64,000 nucleotides of DNA from an uncultured Celeribacter sp. (GTDB taxonomy: Bacteria > Pseudomonadota > Alphaproteobacteria > Rhodobacterales > Rhodobacteraceae), in NCBI RefSeq assembly GCF_963676475.1, contig NZ_OY781106.1, positions 2,046,001-2,110,000 on the forward strand. Reading direction: 5' to 3'. How positions within the stretch are numbered: the stretch's first letter is position 1; each line of letters opens with the position of its first letter. Below the pieces are notes generated by a model that had not been told where the DNA came from, searched no databases, and saw nothing but the letters and a program-made list of their open reading frames with translations. Position numbers and translations under genes: made by a program. Below, piece by piece: positions 11,913-20,277 of this stretch.

Positions 11913-13661
11913 ATGGCAAAACCATCTTCGCAATTCTCAACGCGCCTGCGCGCCTTGATCGAACAGATTTACCCGGATCAGGACAGCAAGCGGCTTGCCG
12001 ACCAGATCATGGACGCCTTTTGGCCCGAGGGGACCAAGCCGCGCTCGCGCGCCCGTGCGCCGGGCAACAGTCTTTGGAATGAGACCGACACTTTGGTCAT
12101 CACCTACGGCAACTCCTTGGTCGACGGCCAGCACAAGCCGCTCGATTTGCTGCGCGATTTCCTCAATCGCTATCTCAAGGGCGTGGTGCATGGCGTGCAT
12201 ATCCTGCCGTTCTTTCCGTTTACCTCCGACGACGGGTTTGCGGTGACCGATTATCGCCAGGTCAACAGCCAGCTTGGCGACTGGGCCGATATTCAGCGCA
12301 TCGGCAGCGAGTTTCGCCTGATGTCCGATCTGGTGCTGAACCATGTGTCGTCCATGTCGACCTGGTTCTCCGAATACCGTCAAGGCCATGAACCCTATGA
12401 CAAATTCTTCGTCGAAGCCTCGCCCGACGACGATCTCTCACAGGTCACCCGACCCCGCACCTCGCCCCTGCTGCGCGAAGTGAACACGGTGAACGGGCCG
12501 AAACACGTCTGGTGTACGTTTAGCCACGACCAGATCGACGTCGACTTCAAGAACCCCGAGGTGCTGTTCGAATTCCTGCGCATCATGCGGCTGCATGTCG
12601 ACAATGGCGTGCGCATCGTCCGGCTCGATGCCGTGGCCTTTGTCTGGAAGGAACTCGGCACCACCTGCATCCACCTGCCGCAGACCCATGCCATCGTGCG
12701 CCTCATGCGATTGCTCTGCGACTACGCCGAGGAGCGCGTGGTTTTGCTGACCGAGACCAACGTGCCCAATGCCGAAAACCTGAGCTATTTCGGCAACCGC
12801 AACGAAGCGCATATGATCTACAACTTCTCGCTGCCGCCTTTGTTGTTGCACGCGCTTCTGTCCGGCACCTCGACCTATCTCAACCAATGGCTGATGCGGA
12901 TGCCCCCGGCGCAGTTGGGCTGTGCCTACCTCAACTTTGCCGCCTCTCACGACGGCATCGGCGTGCGCGGCGCTGAGGGGCTTTTGGCGCCCGAGGAGTT
13001 GGGCGAAGTGATCCAATGCGTGCGCGATTTCGGCGGCCTCGTGTCGATGCGCGCCCTGCCCGACGGTTCGGAAAAACCCTATGAGCTGAACATCACCTAT
13101 TTCGATGCGCTCAAAGGCACGATTGCCAAGGGCGAAGACGGGCACCAAGTGGACCGCTTTCTCTGTTCGCAGAGCATCGTCATGGCGCTCGAAGGTGTGC
13201 CAGCCTTCTACATCCATTCGCTTCTGGCGACCCACAACGACCACGCGGGTGTTGAGAAAACCGGCGTGAAACGCGCGATCAACCGCCATCGCTGGGATTA
13301 CCCGGAACTGCGCGCGCTGCTGGACGATCCCGAAAGCCAAAACGCGCAAGTGCTGGCCGAAATGAAACGTCGGATCGCCATTCGCATCGACCAACAGGCG
13401 TTCCACCCGAACGCCACGCAATTCACCATGCAGTTGAACGACAACATGTTCGGCATCTGGCGCCAGTCGCCGGAGCGGGATCAGTCGATTTTCGCGCTGC
13501 ACAATGTGACAGACAAAGAGGTCGAAGTGCCACATATCGCGATCAACCTAATCGACGGCGAGGCGTGGTATGACCTGTTGACGGGCGAGAAAATCGACCT
13601 TTCAAAACCCAACATCAGCTTTGCGCCCTATCAATGCCGCTGGATTTCCAACCGGCTTTGA
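11913..13661 (+). CDS. GH13_18 sugar phosphorylase (glucosylglycerate/sucrose phosphorylase type)
   Basis: A 582-aa cytoplasmic alpha-amylase-fold enzyme of the sucrose-phosphorylase subfamily. The catalytic triad is visible: nucleophile Asp239 (RIVRLDAVAF), acid/base Glu281 (LLTETNVPN) and transition-state stabiliser Asp347 (AASHDGIG). The length and the N-terminal extension ahead of the barrel (LVITYGNSLV) fit glucosylglycerate phosphorylases (E. coli YcjM type) better than the shorter classical sucrose phosphorylases, but substrate choice within this subfamily cannot be settled by reading. The reaction would split an alpha-glucoside with phosphate into glucose 1-phosphate. No sugar transporter or kinase is adjacent. 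Confidence 0.85.
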   Translation: MAKPSSQFSTRLRALIEQIYPDQDSKRLADQIMDAFWPEGTKPRSRARAPGNSLWNETDTLVITYGNSLVDGQHKPLDLLRDFLNRYLKGVVHGVHILPFFPFTSDDGFAVTDYRQVNSQLGDWADIQRIGSEFRLMSDLVLNHVSSMSTWFSEYRQGHEPYDKFFVEASPDDDLSQVTRPRTSPLLREVNTVNGPKHVWCTFSHDQIDVDFKNPEVLFEFLRIMRLHVDNGVRIVRLDAVAFVWKELGTTCIHLPQTHAIVRLMRLLCDYAEERVVLLTETNVPNAENLSYFGNRNEAHMIYNFSLPPLLLHALLSGTSTYLNQWLMRMPPAQLGCAYLNFAASHDGIGVRGAEGLLAPEELGEVIQCVRDFGGLVSMRALPDGSEKPYELNITYFDALKGTIAKGEDGHQVDRFLCSQSIVMALEGVPAFYIHSLLATHNDHAGVEKTGVKRAINRHRWDYPELRALLDDPESQNAQVLAEMKRRIAIRIDQQAFHPNATQFTMQLNDNMFGIWRQSPERDQSIFALHNVTDKEVEVPHIAINLIDGEAWYDLLTGEKIDLSKPNISFAPYQCRWISNRL

Positions 13662-13684
13662 GGACCGCATAAGCATGATGAAAG

Positions 13685-13710
13685 GGGCGTCCAGCGCGGG
13701 CGCCCTTTTT
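13685..13710 (+). terminator. Rho-independent terminator of the GH13 gene
   Basis: GGGCGTCC (13685-13692) pairs with GGGCGCCC (13698-13705) through one G-U pair around a 5-nt loop, followed by five T (13706-13710), 24 bp after the stop codon. Confidence 0.85.
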
Positions 13711-13785
13711 CGCGCAGAGATTGACCTCTCCGGTGCGACGCAGTAGGGGCTGTGCGCCCCCCACGACGTTTACAGAGATTTCACG

Positions 13786-14439
13786 ATGTCCATTTCCCTT
13801 GATGCCTTGATCGACCAGTTGACAACCGGCGCGACAGCCAGCGAGATCTACGGCGTCGCGGCGCCCTCAAACCGAAGCCGGGCGACGGTGGTCAAGGTGC
13901 TTGATGAGGCGGTCGAGGTTTTGGCGACCGAAGGAGTCAGCGGGCTGAGTTTTCGGGCCTTGGCGCGGCGCTGCGATATGAGGCTCAGCAATCTGCAATA
14001 TTACTTTGCCACGCAGGACGCGCTTTTGACGGCGGTGACGCGTCACGCCTTGGCCTCCCGCCTCGAAGAGCTGCGCGACCGTGGCGCGCTCACCCTGCCC
14101 GACCTGCGCGAACGCTTTCGCGCCTATCTGGATTTTCGCATGGACCGAGGTGCTGCGCCGCGCGCGCAGGCGATCACCACCGGGCTCAAGGATTTGGCAC
14201 AACGTCTGGACGGCCCCGCCGAACATTTCGCCGCCACCTGTCGGTTTCATATCCGCAGTCTCGCAGATATGGTGATGGCGTTTTCGCCGGACACCCCGCC
14301 TGAGACCGTGACACACAAAGCCATTATGATCGCCGGTCTCATCGACGCAGTCGGCCCGCTTTGTGGCAAGAGTTACACCCCGCCCGAAGGCCTGCGCGCC
14401 GCAATCCTGACTCAGGCCTCAGAGATCGCTGGCGTCTAA
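13786..14439 (+). CDS. TetR family transcriptional regulator
   Basis: A 217-aa TetR-type regulator. The N-terminal helix-turn-helix lies at about residues 45-68 (GVSGLSFRALARRCDMRLSN, then QYYF). The C-terminal ligand domain is unassigned. The gene converges on the SMR exporter gene with a 4-bp overlap of their 3' ends. TetR proteins often control neighbouring efflux genes, so it may regulate that exporter, but the divergent arrangement typical of such pairs is absent here. Confidence 0.88.
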   Translation: MSISLDALIDQLTTGATASEIYGVAAPSNRSRATVVKVLDEAVEVLATEGVSGLSFRALARRCDMRLSNLQYYFATQDALLTAVTRHALASRLEELRDRGALTLPDLRERFRAYLDFRMDRGAAPRAQAITTGLKDLAQRLDGPAEHFAATCRFHIRSLADMVMAFSPDTPPETVTHKAIMIAGLIDAVGPLCGKSYTPPEGLRAAILTQASEIAGV

Positions 14440-14750
14440 GCGCTGAGCTTCATAAGCGCCATGCCCGCGACGATCAGCGCGGCGGCGGCGACGCGCATGA
14501 GGCTCAACGTCTCGCCATAGAGTACGATCCCGGCGATGAAGGCCCCGATCGCACCGATGCCAACCCAGATCATGTAGGACGTGCCCAAGGGCAGGCTTTT
14601 CATTGCGACGGACAACAGTCCGAACGAGATGATCATGGCCACCACGGTCAAAACGCTCGGCCAGAGCACCGTGAATCCGTTCGAATATTTCATCGATGTC
14701 GCCCAGACCACTTCGAGAAGTCCCGCGATGACGAGCAATATCCAAGCCAT
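14436..14750 (-). CDS. gdx: SMR exporter of the Gdx (SugE) guanidinium type
   Basis: A 104-aa, four-helix small multidrug resistance protein. Residues that mark the guanidinium-exporter subgroup are all present at the expected numbers: Gly10, Glu13, Trp16, Ser42, Tyr59, Trp62 and Lys101. By family knowledge it exchanges protons for guanidinium-like cations. It begins 21 bp after the end of dmmC on the same strand and so looks like the last gene of the dimethylamine operon. No guanidine riboswitch is visible. A role in exporting a methylated cation during amine catabolism is only inference. Confidence 0.85.
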   Translation of the reverse strand: MAWILLVIAGLLEVVWATSMKYSNGFTVLWPSVLTVVAMIISFGLLSVAMKSLPLGTSYMIWVGIGAIGAFIAGIVLYGETLSLMRVAAAALIVAGMALMKLSA

Positions 14751-14771
14751 TCCGCACCCTCTTTTGCGTCT

Positions 14772-15815
14772 TTACGCGTCCGGGAAAATCCCCGGCGTCG
14801 TCGGTGCACCATCATCGAATTGCGACAGGTAGTCCACGATGAATTTCTGGTTCACCGCAAAGCCTTTGTACTCCGCCAAATCCGGGTCGATGTCGCGCAA
14901 CACACGGTGCAGGCGGCGGCCCCATTTCGGTTTTGATGCGATGTCTTCGAGGTTCATCAAGTAGCACCGGATCGGGAAGGCCAGCGCATTTGAACGCGGC
15001 AGACGGAAAAACGTCTGCAACTCGACCCGCAGGAATTGTTTCTGCCCGACGTTTTCCGGCGTGATCGTCCGCTTTTCCGGGCCCCATTTGTGGTAGTTTT
15101 CGGGGCTGGTATCCAGTCGCGGGTTCACCGTCATGGTCCAGTTCAACCGGCGGTAATGCTGGCCTTGGCCCACCGCCAAAAGGAATTTCAGCGCCTTGTC
15201 GAAGACGCCCATCTTGCGGGCTTTCGGCACCGGCGCATGCCATTCGAAAAAGTTCATGCCGACGTCGAAATCCAGCGACCAGTCGGCCTGAGACGTGATC
15301 ATGCCTGCGTCCATCCAGAGGTTGTTGTCGCGCTCATGAAGGAGCGCAAAGTCACCTTGGGTCTGCCGCGTGATATATTCCATCGGCCCGCAAGGCAGCG
15401 TGGTGGCGTCGAGGAACGTGAATTTCTTCTCAATCCCCAACGGCTTGTTGATCCAGTGCCAGTCGTTGCCATCGCGATGGAGCGTAAAGAGATCCGGATA
15501 ATCCCGGGCCTTCGACACCATGATGAGTTCGAGCAAATCCCAGCCCGCCAGCTCCATATGCGGCAGGGACTGACAGCGCAGCGGGTCTTCGGCGAGCGTG
15601 ATCTCGCGGTCCTTCATCTCCGCCACATAATGCTCGTCGACGTCGAACATCTTCTCGAACGGCGTGTCTTTCGGGCCACCCGGATGTTGTTCGATGTTGA
15701 CCGAATACATGTAAGTGTCCTGATCGAAGGGGAAGGGAAAGCGGCGGATCGCCTCCGGGGAGTTGTGATAGGTGTAATCGCCCCGGAAGGTCTCGTCATT
15801 GAATTGCATGGTCAT
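14772..15815 (-). CDS. dmmC: DUF3445 haem-dependent N-demethylase subunit of dimethylamine monooxygenase
   Basis: A 347-aa protein of the DUF3445 family (haem-dependent oxidative N-demethylase), the presumed oxygen-activating subunit of dimethylamine monooxygenase, which converts dimethylamine to methylamine plus a one-carbon unit. Typical segments are SLPHMELAGWDLLELIMVSK, DFDVGMNFFEWHAPVP and LRVELQTFFRLPRSNA. It is the fourth gene of a dmmD-A-B-C order. Assignment of the letter C rests on that published gene order as I recall it; the family call is firmer. The gene starts 12 bp after dmmB. Confidence 0.85.
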   Translation of the reverse strand: MTMQFNDETFRGDYTYHNSPEAIRRFPFPFDQDTYMYSVNIEQHPGGPKDTPFEKMFDVDEHYVAEMKDREITLAEDPLRCQSLPHMELAGWDLLELIMVSKARDYPDLFTLHRDGNDWHWINKPLGIEKKFTFLDATTLPCGPMEYITRQTQGDFALLHERDNNLWMDAGMITSQADWSLDFDVGMNFFEWHAPVPKARKMGVFDKALKFLLAVGQGQHYRRLNWTMTVNPRLDTSPENYHKWGPEKRTITPENVGQKQFLRVELQTFFRLPRSNALAFPIRCYLMNLEDIASKPKWGRRLHRVLRDIDPDLAEYKGFAVNQKFIVDYLSQFDDGAPTTPGIFPDA

Positions 15816-15827
15816 GGGTCTGTCTCC

Positions 15828-16775
15828 TCACAGGTCCAGTTCAAGCCGCGTGCCTTTGAAACGCGACATGCAGGGCATGATGTCTTTTTGTGCGGCGCGC
15901 TCGTCTTCCGACAGCCAATGATCGTTATGAAGAATGCGACCATCACAGGCTGTGACCTTGGTCTGGCAACGCCCACAGCCCCCGCCGCGGCAGGAATACT
16001 CAATGTCGACCTTGGCGGCTTCCAAAGCCTCCAACAGGCTCTGATCGGCTTTCACATGCACCACCTTGCCGGAGGATTTCACCACCACATCAAAGGGTTC
16101 GCCCGGGGGCGGCGCAGTGAAGGCTTCGGAATGAACGGAGGTTTTGGGCCAGCCCAACCGCGCAGTCTGATCGGCCACCGCCGTGATCAACCCGTCGGGA
16201 CCGCAGGTGTAGACATGGGTGCCCAAAGGTTGCCCGTCGAGAATGGCGCCCAGGTCCATGCGCGCCCCCTCTTCCGAGATATGCACATGAATATGCGCGG
16301 CTTGCGGCAAAAGCTTGATCCCGGCGGCCTCTTCGCGCGAGCGGGCCGCGTAATGCAGCTCGTAGGGCTTTTGCTCCATGTCGAGCTGACGCAGTTGCGA
16401 CAGGAAGGGCGTGATGCCGATACCGCCGCCGATCAACACGTGCTTCTTCGCCCGCAGATCAAGCTGGAACAGATTCGACGGCAGAGACACGGTGATGTCA
16501 TCGCCTTCGGACACTTTCGTGTGCATATAGAGCGAGCCACCCCGCCCCTTATCCTCACGCCGCACGGCGATCTCATAGCCGCTGCCGTCATAAGGATCGG
16601 AGATCAGCGAATAGGAATTGCGACGGATGGTGTCGCCTTCTGGCATTTCCACGGTCAAATGCGCGCCACCGGAGAAGACCGGCAAGGATGCGCCCGTCGG
16701 GTCCTCGAAACGAAAGCGTTTCACCAAGGGCGAGAGCTGTTCGACCGCAGTGACTTTCAAGGTGAGCTTTTTCAT
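15828..16775 (-). CDS. dmmB: PDR/VanB-type ferredoxin reductase subunit of dimethylamine monooxygenase
   Basis: A 315-aa reductase of the phthalate-dioxygenase-reductase type. A flavin-binding barrel (RRNSYSLISDP) comes first, then an NAD(P)H domain (KHVLIGGGIGITPFLSQL and THVYTCGPDGLI), then a C-terminal plant-type [2Fe-2S] ferredoxin domain (EYSCRGGGCGRCQTKV... DIMPCMSR). It would pass electrons from NAD(P)H to the DUF3445 subunit. The ATG at 16775 overlaps the dmmA stop (ATGA). All cofactor motifs appear intact. Confidence 0.88.
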   Translation of the reverse strand: MKKLTLKVTAVEQLSPLVKRFRFEDPTGASLPVFSGGAHLTVEMPEGDTIRRNSYSLISDPYDGSGYEIAVRREDKGRGGSLYMHTKVSEGDDITVSLPSNLFQLDLRAKKHVLIGGGIGITPFLSQLRQLDMEQKPYELHYAARSREEAAGIKLLPQAAHIHVHISEEGARMDLGAILDGQPLGTHVYTCGPDGLITAVADQTARLGWPKTSVHSEAFTAPPPGEPFDVVVKSSGKVVHVKADQSLLEALEAAKVDIEYSCRGGGCGRCQTKVTACDGRILHNDHWLSEDERAAQKDIMPCMSRFKGTRLELDL

Positions 16776-17365
16776 GCCTGAATCTCCACGGTTTCGGGCA
16801 CAACGCCCGGGGTTTCCGCATCGACACAGACGCCTTGGAACACGCCCAAACGGCGCGAAAAATGATCGCGCACGAAGAGCGTCAGCCCGCAATGGGCGCA
16901 GGTAAAGGGATCGGTGGTGACATCCTCGGTGATGCCCTTGCAATGCACGCATTGCATCCGCCGCGCGATGGAACCGCGATGTTCCATCTGGATCTCATCG
17001 ACCGGCATCCCGGCGGCAAACGCCAGGGCGGAGACATGGCCGATCAGACCTTCGGAGCCCGCGAGATAGATCTGCGTGCCCATGCGCGCCGTTTTCAAAA
17101 GCTGGGTCACCAGCGGCGTGGCGGCGTCGAAATCGGGGGCAACGTGGATGGCGACGGGTTTGACATCGCCGAGAGCGGCGACGCCACAGCCGACCAGCAC
17201 CACATGGGCGTGATCCATGACGGAGGCGTCAGAGGCGGCCAGATCGGTGAGCGCCTGAGCGCCCGCCTCATCCGCGACCATGATCGCGGGGGCGGCACCT
17301 TGCGAGACAAGCCCGGCATAGGTCGGCCGGCTGTCGATGGACGGGGAAAATTCAGTCTTGGGCAT
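16772..17365 (-). CDS. dmmA: Dimethylamine monooxygenase subunit DmmA (zinc-ribbon protein)
   Basis: A 197-aa protein with no strong catalytic motif in its N-terminal two thirds, which resemble a degenerate nucleotide-binding fold (VLVGCGVAALGD, QIYLAGSEGLIGH). The C-terminus has a rubredoxin/zinc-ribbon-like pair of CxxC motifs (MQCVHCKG and FTCAHCGL). This matches the DmmA family encoded between dmmD and dmmB. The start at 17365 gives the family-like length; its stop overlaps dmmB by 4 bp. Confidence 0.8.
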   Translation of the reverse strand: MPKTEFSPSIDSRPTYAGLVSQGAAPAIMVADEAGAQALTDLAASDASVMDHAHVVLVGCGVAALGDVKPVAIHVAPDFDAATPLVTQLLKTARMGTQIYLAGSEGLIGHVSALAFAAGMPVDEIQMEHRGSIARRMQCVHCKGITEDVTTDPFTCAHCGLTLFVRDHFSRRLGVFQGVCVDAETPGVVPETVEIQA

Positions 17366-17445
17366 TACGGGTCCTGTTGGTCTCAGGAGGCGGGCACGGG
17401 ATTGCGCCCGCCTCGTAAGTCTTTGTGCTGATTTATATTTGGGGC

Positions 17446-18579
17446 TTAGCCCTTGGCGGTGCGACGTTTCTTGTCGACGTCGTAGAAGGGCATCGGATGG
17501 GCGATGGCTTTGATCTCGCCATCCGGGTTCTTGACAGTGAGTTCGGTGCCTTCGACGGCGCAATCGACAGGCATACGTGCGATGCCGACGTTGTGCTCGT
17601 TGAGGGGCGAGTACATGCCGATGGTCACAACGCCCACTTCTTTGCCGTCTTTCAGCAAAGGCGCGCCTTCGGCGGCGGGTTCGGTGCCCTCGAGTTTCAC
17701 CCCGTAGATTTTGAAGCGCTCTTTGCCCTTCAAACGGTAATGTTCCTCGGCACCGCGAAAGCCGGTTTTGCCCGGCGAGACGGTGAACTCGAGCCCCAGC
17801 TCCCAAAGCGTGTCGCCATTGGAGTCGTTTTCGAACGGATACATTTCCGAGTTGTCATAGGGGAAGAACAAGAGATAGCTCTCCGCGCGCAGCCAATCGA
17901 GCGTGGTGAAGCGCGTCGGGATGATGCCCATCTCCTTGCCTTCCGCCACGATCGTGTCCCAGATTTCCACGGCATCCTGACGGCGACAGAAAATCTCATA
18001 GCCGCGCTCGCCGGTGTAGCCCGTGCGGGAAATCATCACAGGCTTGCCGAAGAGCGTCGTCTGGATGTGGCTGAAATAGACCACATCGCGGATGCCCGGC
18101 ACGTGCTTTTCGAGGTAATCGACGGCCATCGGCCCTTGCAGCGAAATGTCATGCAGATCGTCGTCGAACAACACGGCGACATTGCGGCCAGCGGCATACA
18201 TGGTCAATTGCTCATGCCCCGCACCGGAGCCGTGCACAACCATGAAGTTTTGCGGCCCGAGACGGTAGATCACACAGTCATCGACGAATTTGCCGGCATC
18301 ATTGAGCATGGTGGCATAGGTCGAACGACCGGGTTTCAGTTTTTCGATATTGCGGGTCGTGGCCTTGTCGATCACGTATTGGGCGTGGGGGCCCACAACG
18401 TAAACCTTCTTGAGGCCCGAAACATCCATGACGCCCGCCTTGGTGCGGATCGCCAGATACTCCTCCGTCTGATCCTTGTCATAGCTCCAGGCGGTGCCCA
18501 TGCCGCTCCAGTCTTCGAGATCGGAGCCAAGGGCGCGGTGCCGGTCCGCCAGTGCGGAAAATCTCCATGATGCAATCAT
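17446..18579 (-). CDS. dmmD: GcvT-like tetrahydrofolate-binding aminomethyltransferase, DmmD
   Basis: A 377-aa protein of the GcvT/DmdA fold. Typical segments are GVMDVSGLKKVYVVGPHA, HDISLQGPMAVDYLEKHVPG, ISRTGYTGERGYEIFC and the C-terminal barrel GVVTIGMYSPLNEHNVGIAR. In this cluster it is the dmmD gene and would load the methyl carbon released by dimethylamine oxidation onto tetrahydrofolate, avoiding free formaldehyde. A glycine-cleavage T-protein is excluded by the absence of gcvH/gcvP. AAGGA precedes the ATG. Confidence 0.85.
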   Translation of the reverse strand: MIASWRFSALADRHRALGSDLEDWSGMGTAWSYDKDQTEEYLAIRTKAGVMDVSGLKKVYVVGPHAQYVIDKATTRNIEKLKPGRSTYATMLNDAGKFVDDCVIYRLGPQNFMVVHGSGAGHEQLTMYAAGRNVAVLFDDDLHDISLQGPMAVDYLEKHVPGIRDVVYFSHIQTTLFGKPVMISRTGYTGERGYEIFCRRQDAVEIWDTIVAEGKEMGIIPTRFTTLDWLRAESYLLFFPYDNSEMYPFENDSNGDTLWELGLEFTVSPGKTGFRGAEEHYRLKGKERFKIYGVKLEGTEPAAEGAPLLKDGKEVGVVTIGMYSPLNEHNVGIARMPVDCAVEGTELTVKNPDGEIKAIAHPMPFYDVDKKRRTAKG

Positions 18580-18621
18580 TGTTTTTATCCTTAGGGTCGT
18601 CGTTTCAATTTCTTGTTTTGA

Positions 18622-18650
18622 GAACCGGCGACGGGGCGCGCCGCCGGTTC
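18622..18650. other. Intercistronic hairpin between the 58-aa gene and dmmD
   Basis: GAACCGGCG (18622-18630) pairs perfectly with CGCCGGTTC (18642-18650) around an 11-nt loop. Neither strand has a U run after it, so it is not a classical terminator. It sits in the 114-bp gap between the small membrane-protein gene and dmmD, where it could set a processing point that separates amt from dmm mRNA levels. Confidence 0.55.
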
Positions 18651-18693
18651 GGGGACAGGGCGTGAAACCCTATTCTTTGAGATCAGACTGTTT

Positions 18694-18870
18694 TCAGCTC
18701 TTCTTCTCAGTCGCCTTGTAGGCGTGCTCTTCGTGGCGCCAGCCAAAGACGATCGCGATCACGACCATGGCGAGGCAAGCGAAGAGCCAGAGACCTTCGA
18801 CGGAGCCGTAGCCAGCGTAGATGGCGCCGGTGATGCCGTCCCAGGAGGTTGCGTCAAATGGTGCTTCCAT
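18694..18870 (-). CDS. 58-aa single-span membrane protein linked to amt and dmm
   Basis: A small gene reading MEAPFDATSWDGITGAIYAG at the N-terminus, a hydrophobic helix at about residues 27-44 (GLWLFACLAMVVIAIVFGW) and a basic tail ending YKATEKKS. AAAGGA lies 8 nt before the ATG. It starts 27 bp after the amt stop and lies on the same strand, so it is almost certainly co-transcribed with amt and dmmDABC. No family name is recognised. A helper or stability subunit of the Amt transporter is a reasonable guess from position and topology. Confidence 0.75.
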   Translation of the reverse strand: MEAPFDATSWDGITGAIYAGYGSVEGLWLFACLAMVVIAIVFGWRHEEHAYKATEKKS

Positions 18871-18897
18871 TGGATTATCCTTTCAGATGTCTGGGGA

Positions 18898-20277
18898 TCA
18901 CTCAGCCGGGCTGACCGACGGGTGAAGCGATTCAGGGTAGGCTTCTGCAGGCACTTTGACCTTGTCTAGACCCATGATCTCCGCCTCTGCCGGCACGCGG
19001 AGCTGGCCCGTGACCTTGAGGATGAAAGAGACGACGTAGCCCGGGACAAAGCCCATGAGCCCCATCACGACCGCACCCACCAGCTGACCGATGAAGGAGG
19101 TTTCGATGACATCTTCACCAAAGAGCGCCGGGTAACCTTGGGCCGCGATGCCGACCGCGATCAGACCCCACATGCCGAGGAACCCGTGCACCGCAAAGGC
19201 GCCAACCGCATCGTCGATGCCGCGCTTTTCGATGAAGGTGGCGACGAAGGGCATCATGCAGGCACCGATGAAACCGATGGCGAAGGCCATGGGCGGATAC
19301 CAGAGGTCGAGACCAGCGGCGGAGGAAATGATCCCGCCCAGAGCGCCGGACATCATCCAGAACGGATCGCGCGTGACCATCCAGGCCCCGATGATCCCGC
19401 CCGCAAAGGCCATCAGCGTGTTGAAGGTCATGCCGGAGATCGTCATCGGCGTGCCGTAGATCGTGGCCTCAATTTCCGTGCCCCAGGACCAGGCTTCGCC
19501 CGGAACGATGACACAGCCCATCAAAAAGCCCCAGAACCCGGCGATGATCAGCATCAGACCAATGAGCGTCATCGGCATGGAGTGACCTGCAATGTGGTTG
19601 GCGGTGCCATCGGCGTTGAACTTGCCGATCCGCGGTCCAAGGTTGATCAAAACACCCAGCGTGAAGAAGCCCGCGATCATATGCACCACACCTGCGGCGC
19701 CGAAGTCATGATAGCCGAACTTGGTCACAAGCCAGCCGTCCGCGTGCCAGCCCCAAGCGCCCGCCAAAATCCAGACGAAGGCGCCCAAAACGATGGCAAG
19801 GACGACAAAGCCCGTCAGTTTAATCCGTTCGATCACACCGCCGGACATGATAGAGGCCGTGGTGGCCGCGAAGAGGACGAAAGCCCCCCAGAACACACCG
19901 GAGGACCGATCATCGAGGTTCGGCCCCATGTATTGGCTCCATGGCAGAGCGACCTCGTTGGCATAGGCCAGACCGGAGGTGCCCATGGCGCCTTCGGACA
20001 AAGACAGACCTGTCGGGAAAGCCCAGTAGATCCACCAACCGATGAAGTAGAAGAAGGGAATGATCATCGCGAAGGCGAGGATGTTTTTGATCCCGGAGGC
20101 CAGCGCGTTTTTTGATCGCGATGCGCCCATTTCATATGCGAGGAACCCGGCATGGATCAGCACCATGAGCGGGATCGTCAGATAGTAGAATGTCTCGGAA
20201 AACGTGCCGTTTGTCGCGGCGTGATTTCCCTGTAGCTCCGCAACCGCGGCAGCCAAGGATGCAAGATCCTGTTCCAA
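18898..20277 (-). CDS. amt: Amt-family ammonium/methylammonium transporter
   Basis: A 459-aa protein with about eleven transmembrane helices and Amt motifs: AGFLAYEMGASRSKN, AAGVVHMIAGFFTLGVLINL (first pore His region), AFAVHGFLGMWGLIAVGIAA (second pore His). The start is a TTG at 20277 with AGGGAGA just upstream; no in-frame ATG gives a sensible N-terminus. Its place at the head of the dmm operon suggests uptake or recapture of methylammonium or ammonium released by amine oxidation. The promoter region carries a TTGGACCAA element. Confidence 0.9.
   Translation of the reverse strand: MEQDLASLAAAVAELQGNHAATNGTFSETFYYLTIPLMVLIHAGFLAYEMGASRSKNALASGIKNILAFAMIIPFFYFIGWWIYWAFPTGLSLSEGAMGTSGLAYANEVALPWSQYMGPNLDDRSSGVFWGAFVLFAATTASIMSGGVIERIKLTGFVVLAIVLGAFVWILAGAWGWHADGWLVTKFGYHDFGAAGVVHMIAGFFTLGVLINLGPRIGKFNADGTANHIAGHSMPMTLIGLMLIIAGFWGFLMGCVIVPGEAWSWGTEIEATIYGTPMTISGMTFNTLMAFAGGIIGAWMVTRDPFWMMSGALGGIISSAAGLDLWYPPMAFAIGFIGACMMPFVATFIEKRGIDDAVGAFAVHGFLGMWGLIAVGIAAQGYPALFGEDVIETSFIGQLVGAVVMGLMGFVPGYVVSFILKVTGQLRVPAEAEIMGLDKVKVPAEAYPESLHPSVSPAE

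Noticed and set aside
14751..14771. Guanidine riboswitch ahead of gdx
   Set aside because: Only 21 bp separate it from dmmC and no ACGR-loop hairpins are present.
15036..16781. A 581-codon plus-strand frame across dmmC, dmmB
   Set aside because: It spans two real minus-strand genes and their junction, which a genuine gene would not do.
17446..18579. Glycine cleavage T-protein or DMSP demethylase DmdA
   Set aside because: No gcvH/gcvP nearby and the gene is the first of a dmmD-A-B-C set, so DmmD is the better call.
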